Made by a program: the position numbers and the translations under genes
Shown here: positions 47,492 to 56,982 of the stretch, one piece after another
How positions within the stretch are numbered: the first letter of the stretch is position 1
How the letters are laid out: each line of letters begins with the position of its first letter
Origin: Pseudomonas sp. 31-12
Lineage (GTDB): Bacteria; Pseudomonadota; Gammaproteobacteria; Pseudomonadales; Pseudomonadaceae
Assembly: GCF_003151075.1 (NCBI RefSeq)
Contig: NZ_CP029482.1
Span: forward strand, 1,612,001-1,676,000
Direction: 5' to 3'
Length of the DNA: 64,000 nt
Notes under the pieces: model-generated
Told to the model about the DNA's origin: nothing
Seen by the model: only the letters and a program-made list of their open reading frames with translations
The model's database searches: none

Positions 47492-47518
47492 TTTTTTTGT
47501 TTCTTCAGGGGATTTGTG

Positions 47519-48310
47519 TCAGGCCGCGATTGCAGGGCGCAGCGGTTCCGGTTGCGCTTGAGGGATCGCCCCAAACAACGCCTTCTGCACCGACTGCTGT
47601 GCCTCGAACGCCAGCGCCGCACGCTCGCGACCTTCGCAAGCAATCGGCTTGAGCACTTTGATTTCCACTTCCCCGCGATCATTGGCAAACAAGCGCATCA
47701 AGTGCGACAGCAAATCATCATCGCCAATGAACGGCGCCAGGGAATCGAGTTCACCGTCACGCAGATAACGAATCGCCACCGGCTGCAGCTTCACTTCGGA
47801 ATCAATCGCCGCTGACAGCAAGCGGCCATGAAAGGTACGTAACGAACGCCCATTGGTGGTGGTGCCTTCCGGGAACATCAACAGCGGATGTTCCTGCGCC
47901 AGGTGGCGCGTCATCTGTTTGCGAATCAGCTGGCTGTCACCCGAGCCACGACGGATAAACAGGCTGCCGGCCTTGGCCGCCAACCAACCAGCCACCGGCC
48001 AGGTGCGTACTTCGGCCTTGGACAGAAACGACATCGGCGTGAGCATGCCCAGCAACGGAATGTCGGTCCAGGACACGTGATTGCTGACCCAGAGCATCGG
48101 CTCCTTCGGCAGTTCCCCGTGAACCGTCACGCGAAAGGGCAGGGCGTTGCTCAACCGCGCCATGAAAAACCGCGACCAGCGCTGGCGGCGGACCATCGAA
48201 TGAGCAATGCCCAGACGCTCGAACAGCCCGAACACGCTGGCCATGCTCAAACCCAGTGCGACCACGATCAGCACTCGCGCAATCCGCGCGTACACCCGCA
48301 ACCGGCTCAT
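47519..48310 (-). CDS. olsA: Lyso-ornithine lipid O-acyltransferase
   Basis: The 263-residue membrane-associated enzyme of the PlsC family acylates lyso-ornithine lipid to ornithine lipid, using acyl-ACP. The acyltransferase motifs are visible: WVSNHVSWTDIPLL (catalytic HxxxxD near residues 77-82), SKAEVRTWPVAGWLA and FPEGTTTNGRSLR. An N-terminal membrane helix is present. It overlaps olsB by one base (TGATG). Ornithine lipids replace phospholipids when phosphate is low. Confidence 0.92.
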   Translation of the reverse strand: MSRLRVYARIARVLIVVALGLSMASVFGLFERLGIAHSMVRRQRWSRFFMARLSNALPFRVTVHGELPKEPMLWVSNHVSWTDIPLLGMLTPMSFLSKAEVRTWPVAGWLAAKAGSLFIRRGSGDSQLIRKQMTRHLAQEHPLLMFPEGTTTNGRSLRTFHGRLLSAAIDSEVKLQPVAIRYLRDGELDSLAPFIGDDDLLSHLMRLFANDRGEVEIKVLKPIACEGRERAALAFEAQQSVQKALFGAIPQAQPEPLRPAIAA

Positions 48311-49065
48311 CAGACCGCCGCCTTGAAGTGTTTGGCATAACGCGGGCAGAGTTCGTCGCGCTTGAGCAGGATGAACACGTCGGCGACCTGGAAGTCTTCA
48401 TCCCAGCACGGCTCGCCGCAGATCTTCGCGCCAAGACGCATGTAGGCCTTGAGCAGCGGCGGCATTTCGGCGATCACGTTGGACGGGAGGTCCAAAACCG
48501 GCAGCGGCTTTTTCGGCTCGGCGCGCAGGTGTTCGGTGCACAGGTAGCGTTCACGCAGACGCTGCATGATCGCGTGGGCCTGAATCCCGCCGTCCTGCAT
48601 CGGAATGCTCGCGCAACCCATCAAATAGCTGTAGCCGCCCTGATTCAGCACCTCGGCCAGTTCGCCCCAGAGCACCGCGATGGTGCCGCCGTTGCGATAA
48701 GCCGGGTCGACGCAGGTGCGGCCGATTTCCAGGATCGGGCCCTTCAAATGCACCAGGCCGTGCAGGCTGAATTCTTCTTCGCTGTAGAACTTGCCCAGGC
48801 TGCTGGCCGCCGTGTGGTCGAGCAAACGGGTGGTCGCCACCAGGCGCCCGGTGTTCAAGTCACGCACGCCGATGTGGGCGCAATGAACATCATAGTCGTC
48901 CATGTCCAGACCCAGCTCCGCGCCTTTGAGCTTGGCGTTGAACTCGCCGCTGAAGACGTTGAAGCGCAAGGCCTGGGCTTCCTGCAAGGCCTCGGCGCCC
49001 ACCAGGCGTTCGGCTTGCAGGCGGCGTTCATTGCCGGTGTCGCTGATGCGGGCGATCTGAGTCAT
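48310..49065 (-). CDS. olsB: L-ornithine N(alpha)-acyltransferase
   Basis: The 251-residue enzyme transfers a 3-hydroxyacyl group from ACP to ornithine, the first step of ornithine-lipid synthesis. It shows the OlsB/GNAT blocks [47 protein letters not shown] and [18 protein letters not shown] prefer the ATG at 49065, with a GGAGA site, to a longer frame reaching 49107. It is the first gene of the olsBA operon. Confidence 0.94.
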   Translation of the reverse strand: MTQIARISDTGNERRLQAERLVGAEALQEAQALRFNVFSGEFNAKLKGAELGLDMDDYDVHCAHIGVRDLNTGRLVATTRLLDHTAASSLGKFYSEEEFSLHGLVHLKGPILEIGRTCVDPAYRNGGTIAVLWGELAEVLNQGGYSYLMGCASIPMQDGGIQAHAIMQRLRERYLCTEHLRAEPKKPLPVLDLPSNVIAEMPPLLKAYMRLGAKICGEPCWDEDFQVADVFILLKRDELCPRYAKHFKAAV

Positions 49066-49220
49066 TGGGAATCTCCGTGCGGGCTGTTCACCCGTCTTGG
49101 GTTGCAAGCCGATCGACTTTCTTTATGCAGCCGTGTTGTGCAAAGTCAGGCTATGTAGCCCCGGTGTCATCGCCATGAAGCTTTGGTGATGCTTATATGA
49201 CAGCCCACAAGGAGCCTCTT

Positions 49221-50108
49221 ATGCCCTGGCAAAACCTGTTGAATCGCCGCGATCGCCTGCCCGTCAACCCGGACCTGGCGGAGGGTTTCGCGACCTTGTT
49301 GCACACGTTGGGCACGGTCTCGCCCTTCGAACTGGCGGTGGTCGGCGGGCGGCTGATGGCGACGCCGGGGCTGGCGTTTCTGGTGGGGTATCAGGCGGCG
49401 TTGCGCATGCTCTGGCCAAGCGCGCCCCTGAGCCTCGGCGCGTTGTGTGCCACCGAACAGCGCAGCCTGCGGGTGGCGGAGATGCAGACGCGTCTGAGCG
49501 ATTTGCGCGTAAGTGGGCGCAAAGATTTCGTCACCGCTGGCGATGCGGCCGACTGGCTGCTGGTTGCTGCGCGCAGTGAAGGGCCCGGCGAAACTCCGCG
49601 CTTGAGTCTGGCGGTGGTCTATCCCGATGAGCCCGGCGTGCGCCTGGAAAAACTCCCGGCCATCGCGCTGATGCCGGACATCAGCCACGGTCGGTTGTTT
49701 CTCGACAACGCACTGTGTGAATTGCTGGCGGGGGATGGCTGGGATGCCTATGTCAAACCGTTCCGCACGCTGGAAGACATTTATGTACTGAGCGCAATGA
49801 CGGCGTGGCTGTATGGGGTGGGTCAGGACAGTGACTGGCCGCAAGCCCTGCAATTGCGGTTGCTGGCGCTGTTGGCCGGGTGCGCGGAAGTCAGCCGGCA
49901 AGCGCCGAACAATCTGGCCGGGCATGTGCTGCTGGGGGGATTGTTTGCGCAATTCGAGGGGCTCAAGGCTGAGGTCAATCTGGCACTGGTCGATGGCCCG
50001 CAGCATTGGGCGGCGATGTGGCAGCGCGATCAGAGTGTGATGGATCTGGCGGCGGGCGCGCGGGGGAAGCGGTTGGCTAAAGCACTCGCGGGATCTTCAT
50101 TGAGTTGA
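49221..50108 (+). CDS. Short acyl-CoA dehydrogenase-like protein
   Basis: The 295-residue product resembles acyl-CoA dehydrogenases in its middle and C-terminal parts: LRVSGRKDFVTAGDAADWLLVAAR (beta domain) and PFRTLEDIYVLSAM. It is about 80 residues shorter than the family norm and the usual N-terminal helices and catalytic-base region are not obvious, so enzyme activity is uncertain. An AAGGAG site lies six bases before the ATG at 49221. It is divergent from olsB and alone on its strand. Confidence 0.72.
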   Translation: MPWQNLLNRRDRLPVNPDLAEGFATLLHTLGTVSPFELAVVGGRLMATPGLAFLVGYQAALRMLWPSAPLSLGALCATEQRSLRVAEMQTRLSDLRVSGRKDFVTAGDAADWLLVAARSEGPGETPRLSLAVVYPDEPGVRLEKLPAIALMPDISHGRLFLDNALCELLAGDGWDAYVKPFRTLEDIYVLSAMTAWLYGVGQDSDWPQALQLRLLALLAGCAEVSRQAPNNLAGHVLLGGLFAQFEGLKAEVNLALVDGPQHWAAMWQRDQSVMDLAAGARGKRLAKALAGSSLS

Positions 50109-50114
50109 CTGGCC

Positions 50115-50191
50115 CCTTCGCGAGCAAGCCCGCTCCCACATTTTTAAATGCGTTCCCTGTGGGAGCTGGCTTGCTCGCGAAGACGGCCTGA
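50115..50191. repeat. Paired REP element
   Basis: CCTTCGCGAGCAAGCCCGCTCCCAC and GTGGGAGCTGGCTTGCTCGCGAAG are opposed REP cores with a short spacer. Confidence 0.85.
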
Positions 50192-50264
50192 CAGGCGGCA
50201 CAAACGCCAAAACTGTCATCAACCTCGACTAGGCTCTGCAGGTTCATCCCTCCGAGCCCCCGCC

Positions 50265-51359
50265 ATGTTCAAAGGCTTGCCCCTGATTTTCATGCTGCTG
50301 CTCAGCTTCACGGCCCACGCCGAAACCTGGCCCGCCGAGCAATGGTCGTCCGCTCCGACGGTCACCGGTCCAGCCCTTCAAGCCCTGGAAACCTACGCCT
50401 TCCCACCCCGCGATGACACCACCCGACAAGGCATACGCACCGATGCCTTGCTGGTGGTCCGCGACGGGCAACTGATCTACGAACGCTACGCCGGTGCGAC
50501 CACGGCCGACACTCCACACCTGACCTGGTCCATCAGCAAAAGCCTGATGGCCACGGTCCTCGGAGTCGCCTACGGCGAAGGCCTGTTCAAGCTCCAGGAC
50601 CCGGCGCTGAAGTTTTATCCGCCACTTGCAAAACACCCGGCGATCACCCTGGCCGACCTGCTGCACTGGGCTTCAGGCCTGGACTGGCAGGAAGACTACG
50701 AATACGCCCCGTTGAAGTCCTCGGTAGTGGCGATGCTCTACACCCGAGGTCATCACGACATGGCGGCATTTACCGCCGACCACAACGAATACGCGCGGCC
50801 CGGCCAGGCCTTTCGCTATTCCAGCGGTGACAGCAACCTGTTGTCCGCGGCGCTGAAAAACATCATCGGCCCGGCGCGTTACCCGGACTATCCATGGACT
50901 GCATTGTTCGAGCCGTTAGGCATTCGCCACGCCGCCTGGGAAACCGATGACGCGGGCACGTTCGTCGCTTCCTCCTATGCCTACCTCACCGCCCGGGACC
51001 TGGCGCGAGTTGGCCTGCTGATGGCGCGCGACGGTCGCTGGGGGGATCGGCAACTGCTGCCCAAAGACTGGGTCGTCTTCAACCGCGAGCCGTTCGCCCA
51101 CTATCAAGCCCATCAGGACGAGGCGGTTCCCGGCGGCCATTGGTGGCTCAATAGCGCGGTGGAGGGCGCCGCGCGACCCTGGCCGGATGCGCCGGCCGAC
51201 ACCTTTGCCGCATTGGGTCATTGGGGTCAGGCGATGTACGTGATTCCCAGTGAAAACCTGGTGATCGTGCGCTACGGCGATGATCGCGATGAGCGTTACC
51301 AGCACAACGAATTGCTCAAGCTTGCGCTCAAGGCCTTTGCCGGGGCGGTGCAGCCATGA
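50265..51359 (+). CDS. Secreted serine hydrolase, beta-lactamase/penicillin-binding family
   Basis: The 364-residue protein has a signal peptide (LPLIFMLLLSFTAHA) and class C beta-lactamase-type catalytic features: SxxK as SISK near residue 91 and YxS as RYSSGDSN near 187. The HxG/KTG-like third motif is replaced by GHWGQAMYV. Relatives include esterases, D-aminopeptidases and 6-aminohexanoate hydrolases, so the substrate is unknown. Its stop codon overlaps the start of the next small gene (ATGA). Confidence 0.86.
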   Translation: MFKGLPLIFMLLLSFTAHAETWPAEQWSSAPTVTGPALQALETYAFPPRDDTTRQGIRTDALLVVRDGQLIYERYAGATTADTPHLTWSISKSLMATVLGVAYGEGLFKLQDPALKFYPPLAKHPAITLADLLHWASGLDWQEDYEYAPLKSSVVAMLYTRGHHDMAAFTADHNEYARPGQAFRYSSGDSNLLSAALKNIIGPARYPDYPWTALFEPLGIRHAAWETDDAGTFVASSYAYLTARDLARVGLLMARDGRWGDRQLLPKDWVVFNREPFAHYQAHQDEAVPGGHWWLNSAVEGAARPWPDAPADTFAALGHWGQAMYVIPSENLVIVRYGDDRDERYQHNELLKLALKAFAGAVQP

Positions 51360-51679
51360 ACAACTTCATTCGTCACCGGCCGTTCAGCACGTTGTGGCTG
51401 GTACTGCTGGTCGCCTTGCTCGGCGGGGTCTGGCAGGAGCGCGTGGCGTTGTGGGCGTTCCCCGACATCATCAGCGCCTACACTGCCAAAGAGTATTGTT
51501 CGTGCCGGTACGTGATGGGTAACCAGGCGGAGTACTGCCACAGCTATGTAAAACAGTGGCTGCCCACCAGCGGCTTCACCGATGACCCCGCCAGCAAGCG
51601 CGTGACCGTCAGCGGCATGGGCCGCAGCAACAGTGCGCAATGGATTGGCGAACGCCAAGGCTGTCGCCTGCAACCCTGA
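51356..51679 (+). CDS. Small membrane-anchored Cys-containing protein
   Basis: The 107-residue product has an N-terminal membrane helix (FSTLWLVLLVALLGGVW) and a periplasmic part with four cysteines: YCSCRY, YCHSY and GCRLQP. The close CxC and the two further cysteines could bind a metal or form disulfides. Translation is coupled to the serine hydrolase through ATGA, so the two proteins probably work together. I do not recognise a named family. Confidence 0.65.
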   Translation: MNNFIRHRPFSTLWLVLLVALLGGVWQERVALWAFPDIISAYTAKEYCSCRYVMGNQAEYCHSYVKQWLPTSGFTDDPASKRVTVSGMGRSNSAQWIGERQGCRLQP

Positions 51680-51712
51680 ATGCGCCGATGTTCCTTTTGG
51701 CGAGTGGGCTGT

Positions 51713-51833
51713 TGTGGCGAGGGGGTTTACCCCCGTTCGGCTGCGAAGCAGTCGTAAACCTGAAAACACGGTCTGACTGATAAATCGAATGGGGCCGCTT
51801 CGCGACCCAACGGGGGCAAGCCCCCTCGCCACA
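51713..51833. repeat. Long palindromic repeat, copy 1 of 3
   Basis: TGTGGCGAGGGGGTTTACCCC and GGGGCAAGCCCCCTCGCCACA are opposed ends around a middle with TTCGGCTGCGAAGCAGTCGTAAA and GGCCGCTTCGCGACCCAACG. The same element recurs at 58437-58557 and 60979-61100. It is distinct from the REP cores in this window. Confidence 0.88.
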
Positions 51834-51917
51834 ATGGCCGGTGTCAGTGATGGACAGTTTGCATCTGGCTCGCGGGCGGTTAAGGTTCGCTCAGGTTTAT
51901 TTCCCCCACGAGTCTTT

Positions 51918-52508
51918 ATGTTCAAGCGGTCCCTTTCCAAAACCCTGTCCTTCCTGCTGCTGGCCGGCGCTTCGTTGTCGGCCCAAGCCAATTGGTACCT
52001 CGACGGCGAGTCCTCGCGGCTGTCGTTCATCAGCACCAAAAACACCAACATCTCCGAAGTGCAGCGCTTCCTGGTGTTGCACGGCAAGGTCAGTCCCAAA
52101 GGCCTGGCCGAGGTGGAAGTCGAGATGGAGTCGGTGAACAGCGGCATCCCGCTGCGTGACGAACGCATGCGCAAGGAGCTGTTCGAGATCCAGACCTTTC
52201 CCGAAGCGCTGATTACCACGCAGATCGATCTGCGCCCGATCAACGACCTCGCGCCCGGTGCCCAGTTGGAGCTGCGTTTGCCGCTGACCGTCAACCTCCA
52301 CGGTAAAACTCACGAATACAATGCCGAACTGCTGGCGACCCGTCTCGATGATCGACGCTTCCAGGTGGTGACCCTCGAGCCGCTGATCATCAATGCCGAA
52401 GACTTCGATCTGGCTCCGGGCCTGGAAAGTTTGCGCAAGGTCGCCGGTTTGTCGGCCATCAGTCTGTCGGTGCCGGTGGGTGCTGTGCTGATTTTCACGG
52501 CGCGCTGA
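51918..52508 (+). CDS. YceI-family periplasmic protein
   Basis: The 196-residue product has a signal peptide (TLSFLLLAGASLSAQA) and the YceI fold signatures WYLDGESSRLSFIS, VEMESVNSGIPLRDERMRKELF and LPLTVNLHGKTHEYNAEL. YceI proteins are lipocalin-like barrels that bind polyprenoid or lipid molecules. The start at 51918 gives the signal peptide directly. The gene is followed one base later by the clsB-type gene, suggesting co-expression with a membrane-lipid enzyme. Confidence 0.92.
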   Translation: MFKRSLSKTLSFLLLAGASLSAQANWYLDGESSRLSFISTKNTNISEVQRFLVLHGKVSPKGLAEVEVEMESVNSGIPLRDERMRKELFEIQTFPEALITTQIDLRPINDLAPGAQLELRLPLTVNLHGKTHEYNAELLATRLDDRRFQVVTLEPLIINAEDFDLAPGLESLRKVAGLSAISLSVPVGAVLIFTAR

Positions 52509-52509
52509 C

Positions 52510-53667
52510 ATGGCCGGTGCGATCTTCCCCTGGCGTGCAGGCAACCATTTCGAACTGCTGATCGACGGCCCGGAGTTTTTCCCGCGCATGTTGGTTGCGA
52601 TTGCTCGCGCCGAAGAACAGGTCGAGCTGGAGCTGTACCTGGTCGAGGCGGGGGCCTGCGCCGAGGCGATGGTGCAGGCGTTGGTTCAGGCCGCCGAGCG
52701 TGGTGTACGCGTGCGCTGCCTGTTCGATGATTACGGCAGCCTCGCGTTCACCCTGACTTTGCGTCAGCGTTTGACGGCGGCGGGTGTGGAGCTGAGGTTC
52801 TACAATCGGCTGAGCTGGCGGCGTTGGGTCGGTAACTTCTACCGCGATCACCGCAAGCTGCTATTGGTCGATCAGAGCTTGGCCGTGGTGGGCGGCACAG
52901 GCGTTACGGATGAATTCTGGACGCCGGGTGAAGACACCAGCGAGTGGCATGAAGTGATGGTGGAAATCACCGGCCCCTTGGTCATTGACTGGCAGTTGCT
53001 GTTCGACCGGCAATGGATCGCCAACCGCCACCGCCGCGCCTGGAAACCTGCATCGCACTTCGGCTTGCCGCGTCTGCCACGGGTGCCGTCCACGGGCGAG
53101 GGCATGGGCCGGGTGGCCTATGCCGACGCCCGCCAGCACCGCGACATCCTGCAATCGCTGATTCGTGCGCTCAACAGCGGCCAGCGCCGGATCTGGTTGG
53201 CCACACCGTATTTTTTGCCGACCTGGAAAGTCCGCCGCTCATTGCGCAGGGCCGCGGCTCGTGGCGTCGATGTGTGTCTGCTGCTGACCGGGCCGCGCAC
53301 CGATCACCCGTCGGTGCGCTACGCCGGGCACCGCTACTATCCGCGACTGCTCAGGTCCGGGGTAAAAATCTTCGAATACCAGCCGTGTTTCCTGCACCTG
53401 AAAATGGTACTGATCGATGATTGGGTGAGCATCGGTTCGTGCAATTTCGACCACTGGAATCTGCGCTTCAATCTGGAAGCCAACCTTGAGGCGCTGGACC
53501 CGGGGCTGACGCGGGCGGTGGTGGCGAGTTTCGAGAAGGACTTTGCGCAGAGCCAGGAGGTCAGCCTGGAGGCATGGAAACGCCGACCGCTGTGGCGGCG
53601 GGTCAAGCAACGGGTTTGGGGATGGGTGGATCGGCTGGTGGTGAACCTGTTGGATCGACGGGGATAG
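52510..53667 (+). CDS. clsB: Cardiolipin synthase B-type phospholipase D
   Basis: The 385-residue enzyme has two HxK(x4)D motifs: FYRDHRKLLLVDQS near residue 117 and CFLHLKMVLIDDWVSIGSCNFD near 300. This is the two-domain phospholipase D arrangement of ClsB, which joins phosphatidyl groups to make cardiolipin. Family length is close to E. coli ClsB (about 413 residues). It is in tandem with the yceI gene. The C-terminus is strongly basic. Confidence 0.9.
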   Translation: MAGAIFPWRAGNHFELLIDGPEFFPRMLVAIARAEEQVELELYLVEAGACAEAMVQALVQAAERGVRVRCLFDDYGSLAFTLTLRQRLTAAGVELRFYNRLSWRRWVGNFYRDHRKLLLVDQSLAVVGGTGVTDEFWTPGEDTSEWHEVMVEITGPLVIDWQLLFDRQWIANRHRRAWKPASHFGLPRLPRVPSTGEGMGRVAYADARQHRDILQSLIRALNSGQRRIWLATPYFLPTWKVRRSLRRAAARGVDVCLLLTGPRTDHPSVRYAGHRYYPRLLRSGVKIFEYQPCFLHLKMVLIDDWVSIGSCNFDHWNLRFNLEANLEALDPGLTRAVVASFEKDFAQSQEVSLEAWKRRPLWRRVKQRVWGWVDRLVVNLLDRRG

Positions 53668-53685
53668 CCGTCACACCAAAAACCA

Positions 53686-53779
53686 CTGTGGGAGCGGGCT
53701 TGCCCGCGATGAGGCCATAACATCCAACATTTATGTTGACTGTTACACCGTCATCGCGGGCAAGCCCGCTCCCACAGGT
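53686..53779. repeat. Paired REP element
   Basis: Two opposed REP cores enclose ACATCCAACATttaTGTTGACTGT, an internal dyad. It lies between the convergent clsB and bglX genes. Confidence 0.88.
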
Positions 53780-53799
53780 ACTTCATATGGCTTTAAGGG

Positions 53800-56091
53800 T
53801 TACAGCAACTCAAAGCTCTGCTGCGTCACATCCTGGGAATCCAGGCCGATCTGCACGTTGAACTTGCCAGGCTCTGCCGCGTATTTGAGCTGGGCATTGA
53901 AGAACTTCAGGTCGTCCTCGGTGATTGTGAAGTGCACGACTTTCTGTTCGCCAGCCTTCAGCGTGATTTTCTGGAAGTTCTTCAGTTCCTTGACGGGGCG
54001 GATGATCGAGCCGGTCACGTCCTGGATGTACAACTGCACCACGGTTTCGCCGTCACGCTTGCCGGTGTTTTTCACCATCACGCTGGCGTCGAGTTTGCCG
54101 GTCTTGTTCAGTGTGGTCGAGGACAAGGCCATGTCGCTCAGGCTGAAATCGGTGTAGCTCAGGCCGAAACCAAACGGGAACAGCGGGCCGGTGGTGTCAT
54201 CGAAATACTGCGAGGTGTAGTTGCCCGGTTTGCCCGGCGTGAATGGCCGGCCAATGCTCAGGTGGTTGTAGTAGGTCGGAATCTGGCCCACCGAACGCGC
54301 GAAGGTGATCGGCAGTTTGCCCGACGGGTTGTAGTCGCCGAACAGCACGTCGGCGATGGCGTTGCCGCCTTCGGTGCCGCTGAACCAGGTTTCCAGAATC
54401 GCGTCAGCCTGTTCTTTCTCTTCGAGAATCGACAGCGGACGGCCGTTCATCAACACCAGCACCAGCGGTTTGCCAGTGGCTTTCAGGGCCTTGATCAGGT
54501 CGCGCTGGTTGGAAGGGATGTTGAGGTCGGTACGACTCGACGATTCGTGGGACATGCCACGGGATTCGCCGACCGCTGCAACGACCACATCAGCCTCCTT
54601 GGCGGCTTTCACCGCTTCATCGATCAGCAGTTGCGCCGAACGTGGATCATCCACCACTTCCGGAGCATCGAAGTTGAGGAAGTTCAGGTAATCCAGGACT
54701 TTCTTGTCGCTGGTGATGTTGGCGCCACGGGCGTAGATCAGCGTCGATTTGTCTGCCACGGCGGCGTTCATGCCGTCGAACAGCGTGACCGATTGCGCCG
54801 GACGGCCAGCGGCGGCCCAACTGCCCATCATGTCGATCGGCGCCTTGGCCAGCGGACCGACCAGGGCGATTTTCGCGGTTTTCTTCAACGGCAGGGTTTC
54901 GCCCTGGTTCTTCAGCAACACCAGGCTGCGGCGCGCCACGTCACGGGCCTCGGCACGGTGCAGACGGCTTTCGGCGTAAGTGTCGGCCGGATCGTCTTCA
55001 GCCTTGCCGATGCGCAGGTACGGGTCTTTGAACAGGCCCATGTCGTACTTCGCGGCGAGCACTTCACGCACGGCGTTATCGATGTCTTTTTGTTCGATCT
55101 CGCCGGCCTTCAACAGCCCCGGCAGCTCTTTGCCATACAGGGTGTCGTTCATGCTCATGTCGATGCCGGCCTTGATCGCCAGCTTCGCGGCTTCGCGACC
55201 GTCAGCGGCAACGCCGTGCTTGATCAGCTCGAAAATCGCCCCGTGGTCGCTGACTGCCAGGCCCTTGAAGCCCCATTCCTTGCGCAACAGGTCATTCATC
55301 AGCCAGGTGTTGGCGGTGGCGGGCACGCCGTTGATCGAGTTCAGCGCGACCATGACGCCACCCGCGCCGGCGTCGATGGCAGCGCGGTACGGTGGCAGGT
55401 AGTCCTGGTACATTTTGACCGGGCTCATGTCGACGACGTTGTAGTCGCGACCGCCCTCGACCGCGCCGTACAAGGCGAAGTGCTTGACGCTGGCCATGAT
55501 GCTGTCGGCCGCGTTCGCGCCGGTGCCCTGGAAGGCCCGGACCATGACGCCGGCAATGCGCGACACCAGGTACGTGTCTTCGCCGAAGCCTTCGGAGGTG
55601 CGGCCCCAACGAGGGTCACGGGAAACATCGACCATGGGCGCGAAGGTAATGTCGAGGCTGTCTGCCGCGGCTTCCTTGGCGGCGATGCGCCCGGACAGGC
55701 CGATGGCGTCCATGTCCCAGCTCGAAGCCAGGGCAATCGGGATCGGGAAAATGGTGCGGTGACCGTGGATCACGTCATAGGCGAAGAACATCGGGATCTT
55801 CAACCGGCTGCGCATGGCCGCGTCCTGCATCGGACGGTTTTCCGGGCGCGTGATCGAGTTGAACGTGCCGCCGATGTTGCCCGCGGCGATTTCCTTGCGG
55901 ATCATCTCCCGAGGCATTTCAGGGCCGATGCTGATCAGGCGCAACTGGCCGATCTTTTCATCGAGGGTCATCTGCTTCATCAGGTTGCTGATGAAGGCGT
56001 CCTTGTTTTCCAGAGGTGCGGGCGTCGTGGCGGCCAATACGGTATGACTGGCCAGGCTGACGAACAGGCCCAGCAAACACAGCTTCTTCAT
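53800..56091 (-). CDS. bglX: Periplasmic beta-glucosidase BglX (GH3)
   Basis: The 763-residue exported enzyme has a signal peptide (LCLLGLFVSLASHTVLA), the GH3 N-terminal barrel with PRWGRTSEGFGEDTYL and the nucleophile Asp in LAVSDHGAIFEL (near residue 285), a C-terminal alpha/beta domain, and a fibronectin type III-like end (NTGKRDGETVVQLYIQD). It cleaves beta-glucosides in the periplasm. The length matches E. coli BglX. The start at 56091 gives a better signal peptide than the longer frame at 56106. Monocistronic. Confidence 0.95.
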   Translation of the reverse strand: MKKLCLLGLFVSLASHTVLAATTPAPLENKDAFISNLMKQMTLDEKIGQLRLISIGPEMPREMIRKEIAAGNIGGTFNSITRPENRPMQDAAMRSRLKIPMFFAYDVIHGHRTIFPIPIALASSWDMDAIGLSGRIAAKEAAADSLDITFAPMVDVSRDPRWGRTSEGFGEDTYLVSRIAGVMVRAFQGTGANAADSIMASVKHFALYGAVEGGRDYNVVDMSPVKMYQDYLPPYRAAIDAGAGGVMVALNSINGVPATANTWLMNDLLRKEWGFKGLAVSDHGAIFELIKHGVAADGREAAKLAIKAGIDMSMNDTLYGKELPGLLKAGEIEQKDIDNAVREVLAAKYDMGLFKDPYLRIGKAEDDPADTYAESRLHRAEARDVARRSLVLLKNQGETLPLKKTAKIALVGPLAKAPIDMMGSWAAAGRPAQSVTLFDGMNAAVADKSTLIYARGANITSDKKVLDYLNFLNFDAPEVVDDPRSAQLLIDEAVKAAKEADVVVAAVGESRGMSHESSSRTDLNIPSNQRDLIKALKATGKPLVLVLMNGRPLSILEEKEQADAILETWFSGTEGGNAIADVLFGDYNPSGKLPITFARSVGQIPTYYNHLSIGRPFTPGKPGNYTSQYFDDTTGPLFPFGFGLSYTDFSLSDMALSSTTLNKTGKLDASVMVKNTGKRDGETVVQLYIQDVTGSIIRPVKELKNFQKITLKAGEQKVVHFTITEDDLKFFNAQLKYAAEPGKFNVQIGLDSQDVTQQSFELL

Positions 56092-56327
56092 GAATGGTTT
56101 TCTCAAAGGCCTAAACGGCAGTGAATACGGGCCGGTCAGCCAAAATTTAGGGAGCGACTATTGTTGTTCAGGTAAATGCAGCACACTTCTGCAGTGTTTT
56201 AGCGCTGGGGCATCTTTTAGCCCATTGGCGCGATGCAATCCAGTGGCGGCGGCAGATTATGCCCCAAGAGACCGCTCAGAAGGTGCTGGTTGTTTTTCAA
56301 CGGAATGTGCAAGGGAGCGTCAACCAG

Positions 56328-56939
56328 ATGAATGTACGACACCACTATCGGTCGAGCCTGCAGGTTGCAGCCTTGATGTTGCTCACCACGTTGCTGGCGG
56401 GCTGCGGCATCAACAACATTCCGACCCTCGACGAACAGGCCAAGGCCGCCTGGAGCCAGGTGCAGAACCAGTACCAGCGCCGCGCCGACCTGATCCCCAA
56501 CCTGGTGGAGACCGTCAAGGGTTACGCCAAACACGAAGAAGAAACCCTGACCGCGGTGATCGAAGCCCGGGCCAAGGCGACCTCGATCCAGGTCGATGCC
56601 AGCACCCTGGACAACCCGGAAAAACTCAAGCAGTTCCAGCAGGCGCAGGATCAGCTGACCGGTGCCTTGAGCCGTTTGATGGTGGTGTCCGAGCGTTACC
56701 CGGACCTCAAGGCCAACCAGAATTTCCTCGCGTTGCAATCGCAGCTCGAAGGCACCGAGAACCGCATCGCCGTGGCGCGTCGCGATTTCATCCTCGCGGT
56801 GCAGAAGTACAACACCGAAATCCGCACATTCCCGGGTCGCCTGTGGCACACCGTGATGTACAGCGATTTGCCGATCCGCGAAACCTTCGAGGCCACCAGC
56901 CCCGGCGCCGAAAAAGCACCTGAAGTGAAGTTCCAGTAA
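56328..56939 (+). CDS. lemA: LemA-family lipoprotein
   Basis: The 203-residue protein has a lipobox LLAGCGINN (Cys near residue 25) and the LemA domain start IPTLDEQAKAAWSQVQNQYQRRADLIPNLVETVKGYAKHE in overlapping pieces. It is mostly helical. LemA proteins occur widely beside TPM-domain genes, as here, but their biochemical role is unresolved. The ATG at 56328 has a GGGAG site; the upstream frame from 56259 looks non-coding. Two TPM genes follow. Confidence 0.93.
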   Translation: MNVRHHYRSSLQVAALMLLTTLLAGCGINNIPTLDEQAKAAWSQVQNQYQRRADLIPNLVETVKGYAKHEEETLTAVIEARAKATSIQVDASTLDNPEKLKQFQQAQDQLTGALSRLMVVSERYPDLKANQNFLALQSQLEGTENRIAVARRDFILAVQKYNTEIRTFPGRLWHTVMYSDLPIRETFEATSPGAEKAPEVKFQ

Positions 56940-56982
56940 GCACCGGGACGGGTTCGACGCATCACCACGGATGAGGTTGCCA

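Noticed and set aside
53932..56124. Plus-strand open frame of 730 residues opposite bglX
   Set aside because: Antisense to the clear GH3 enzyme. Its long length is explained by the GC-rich third codon positions of bglX.
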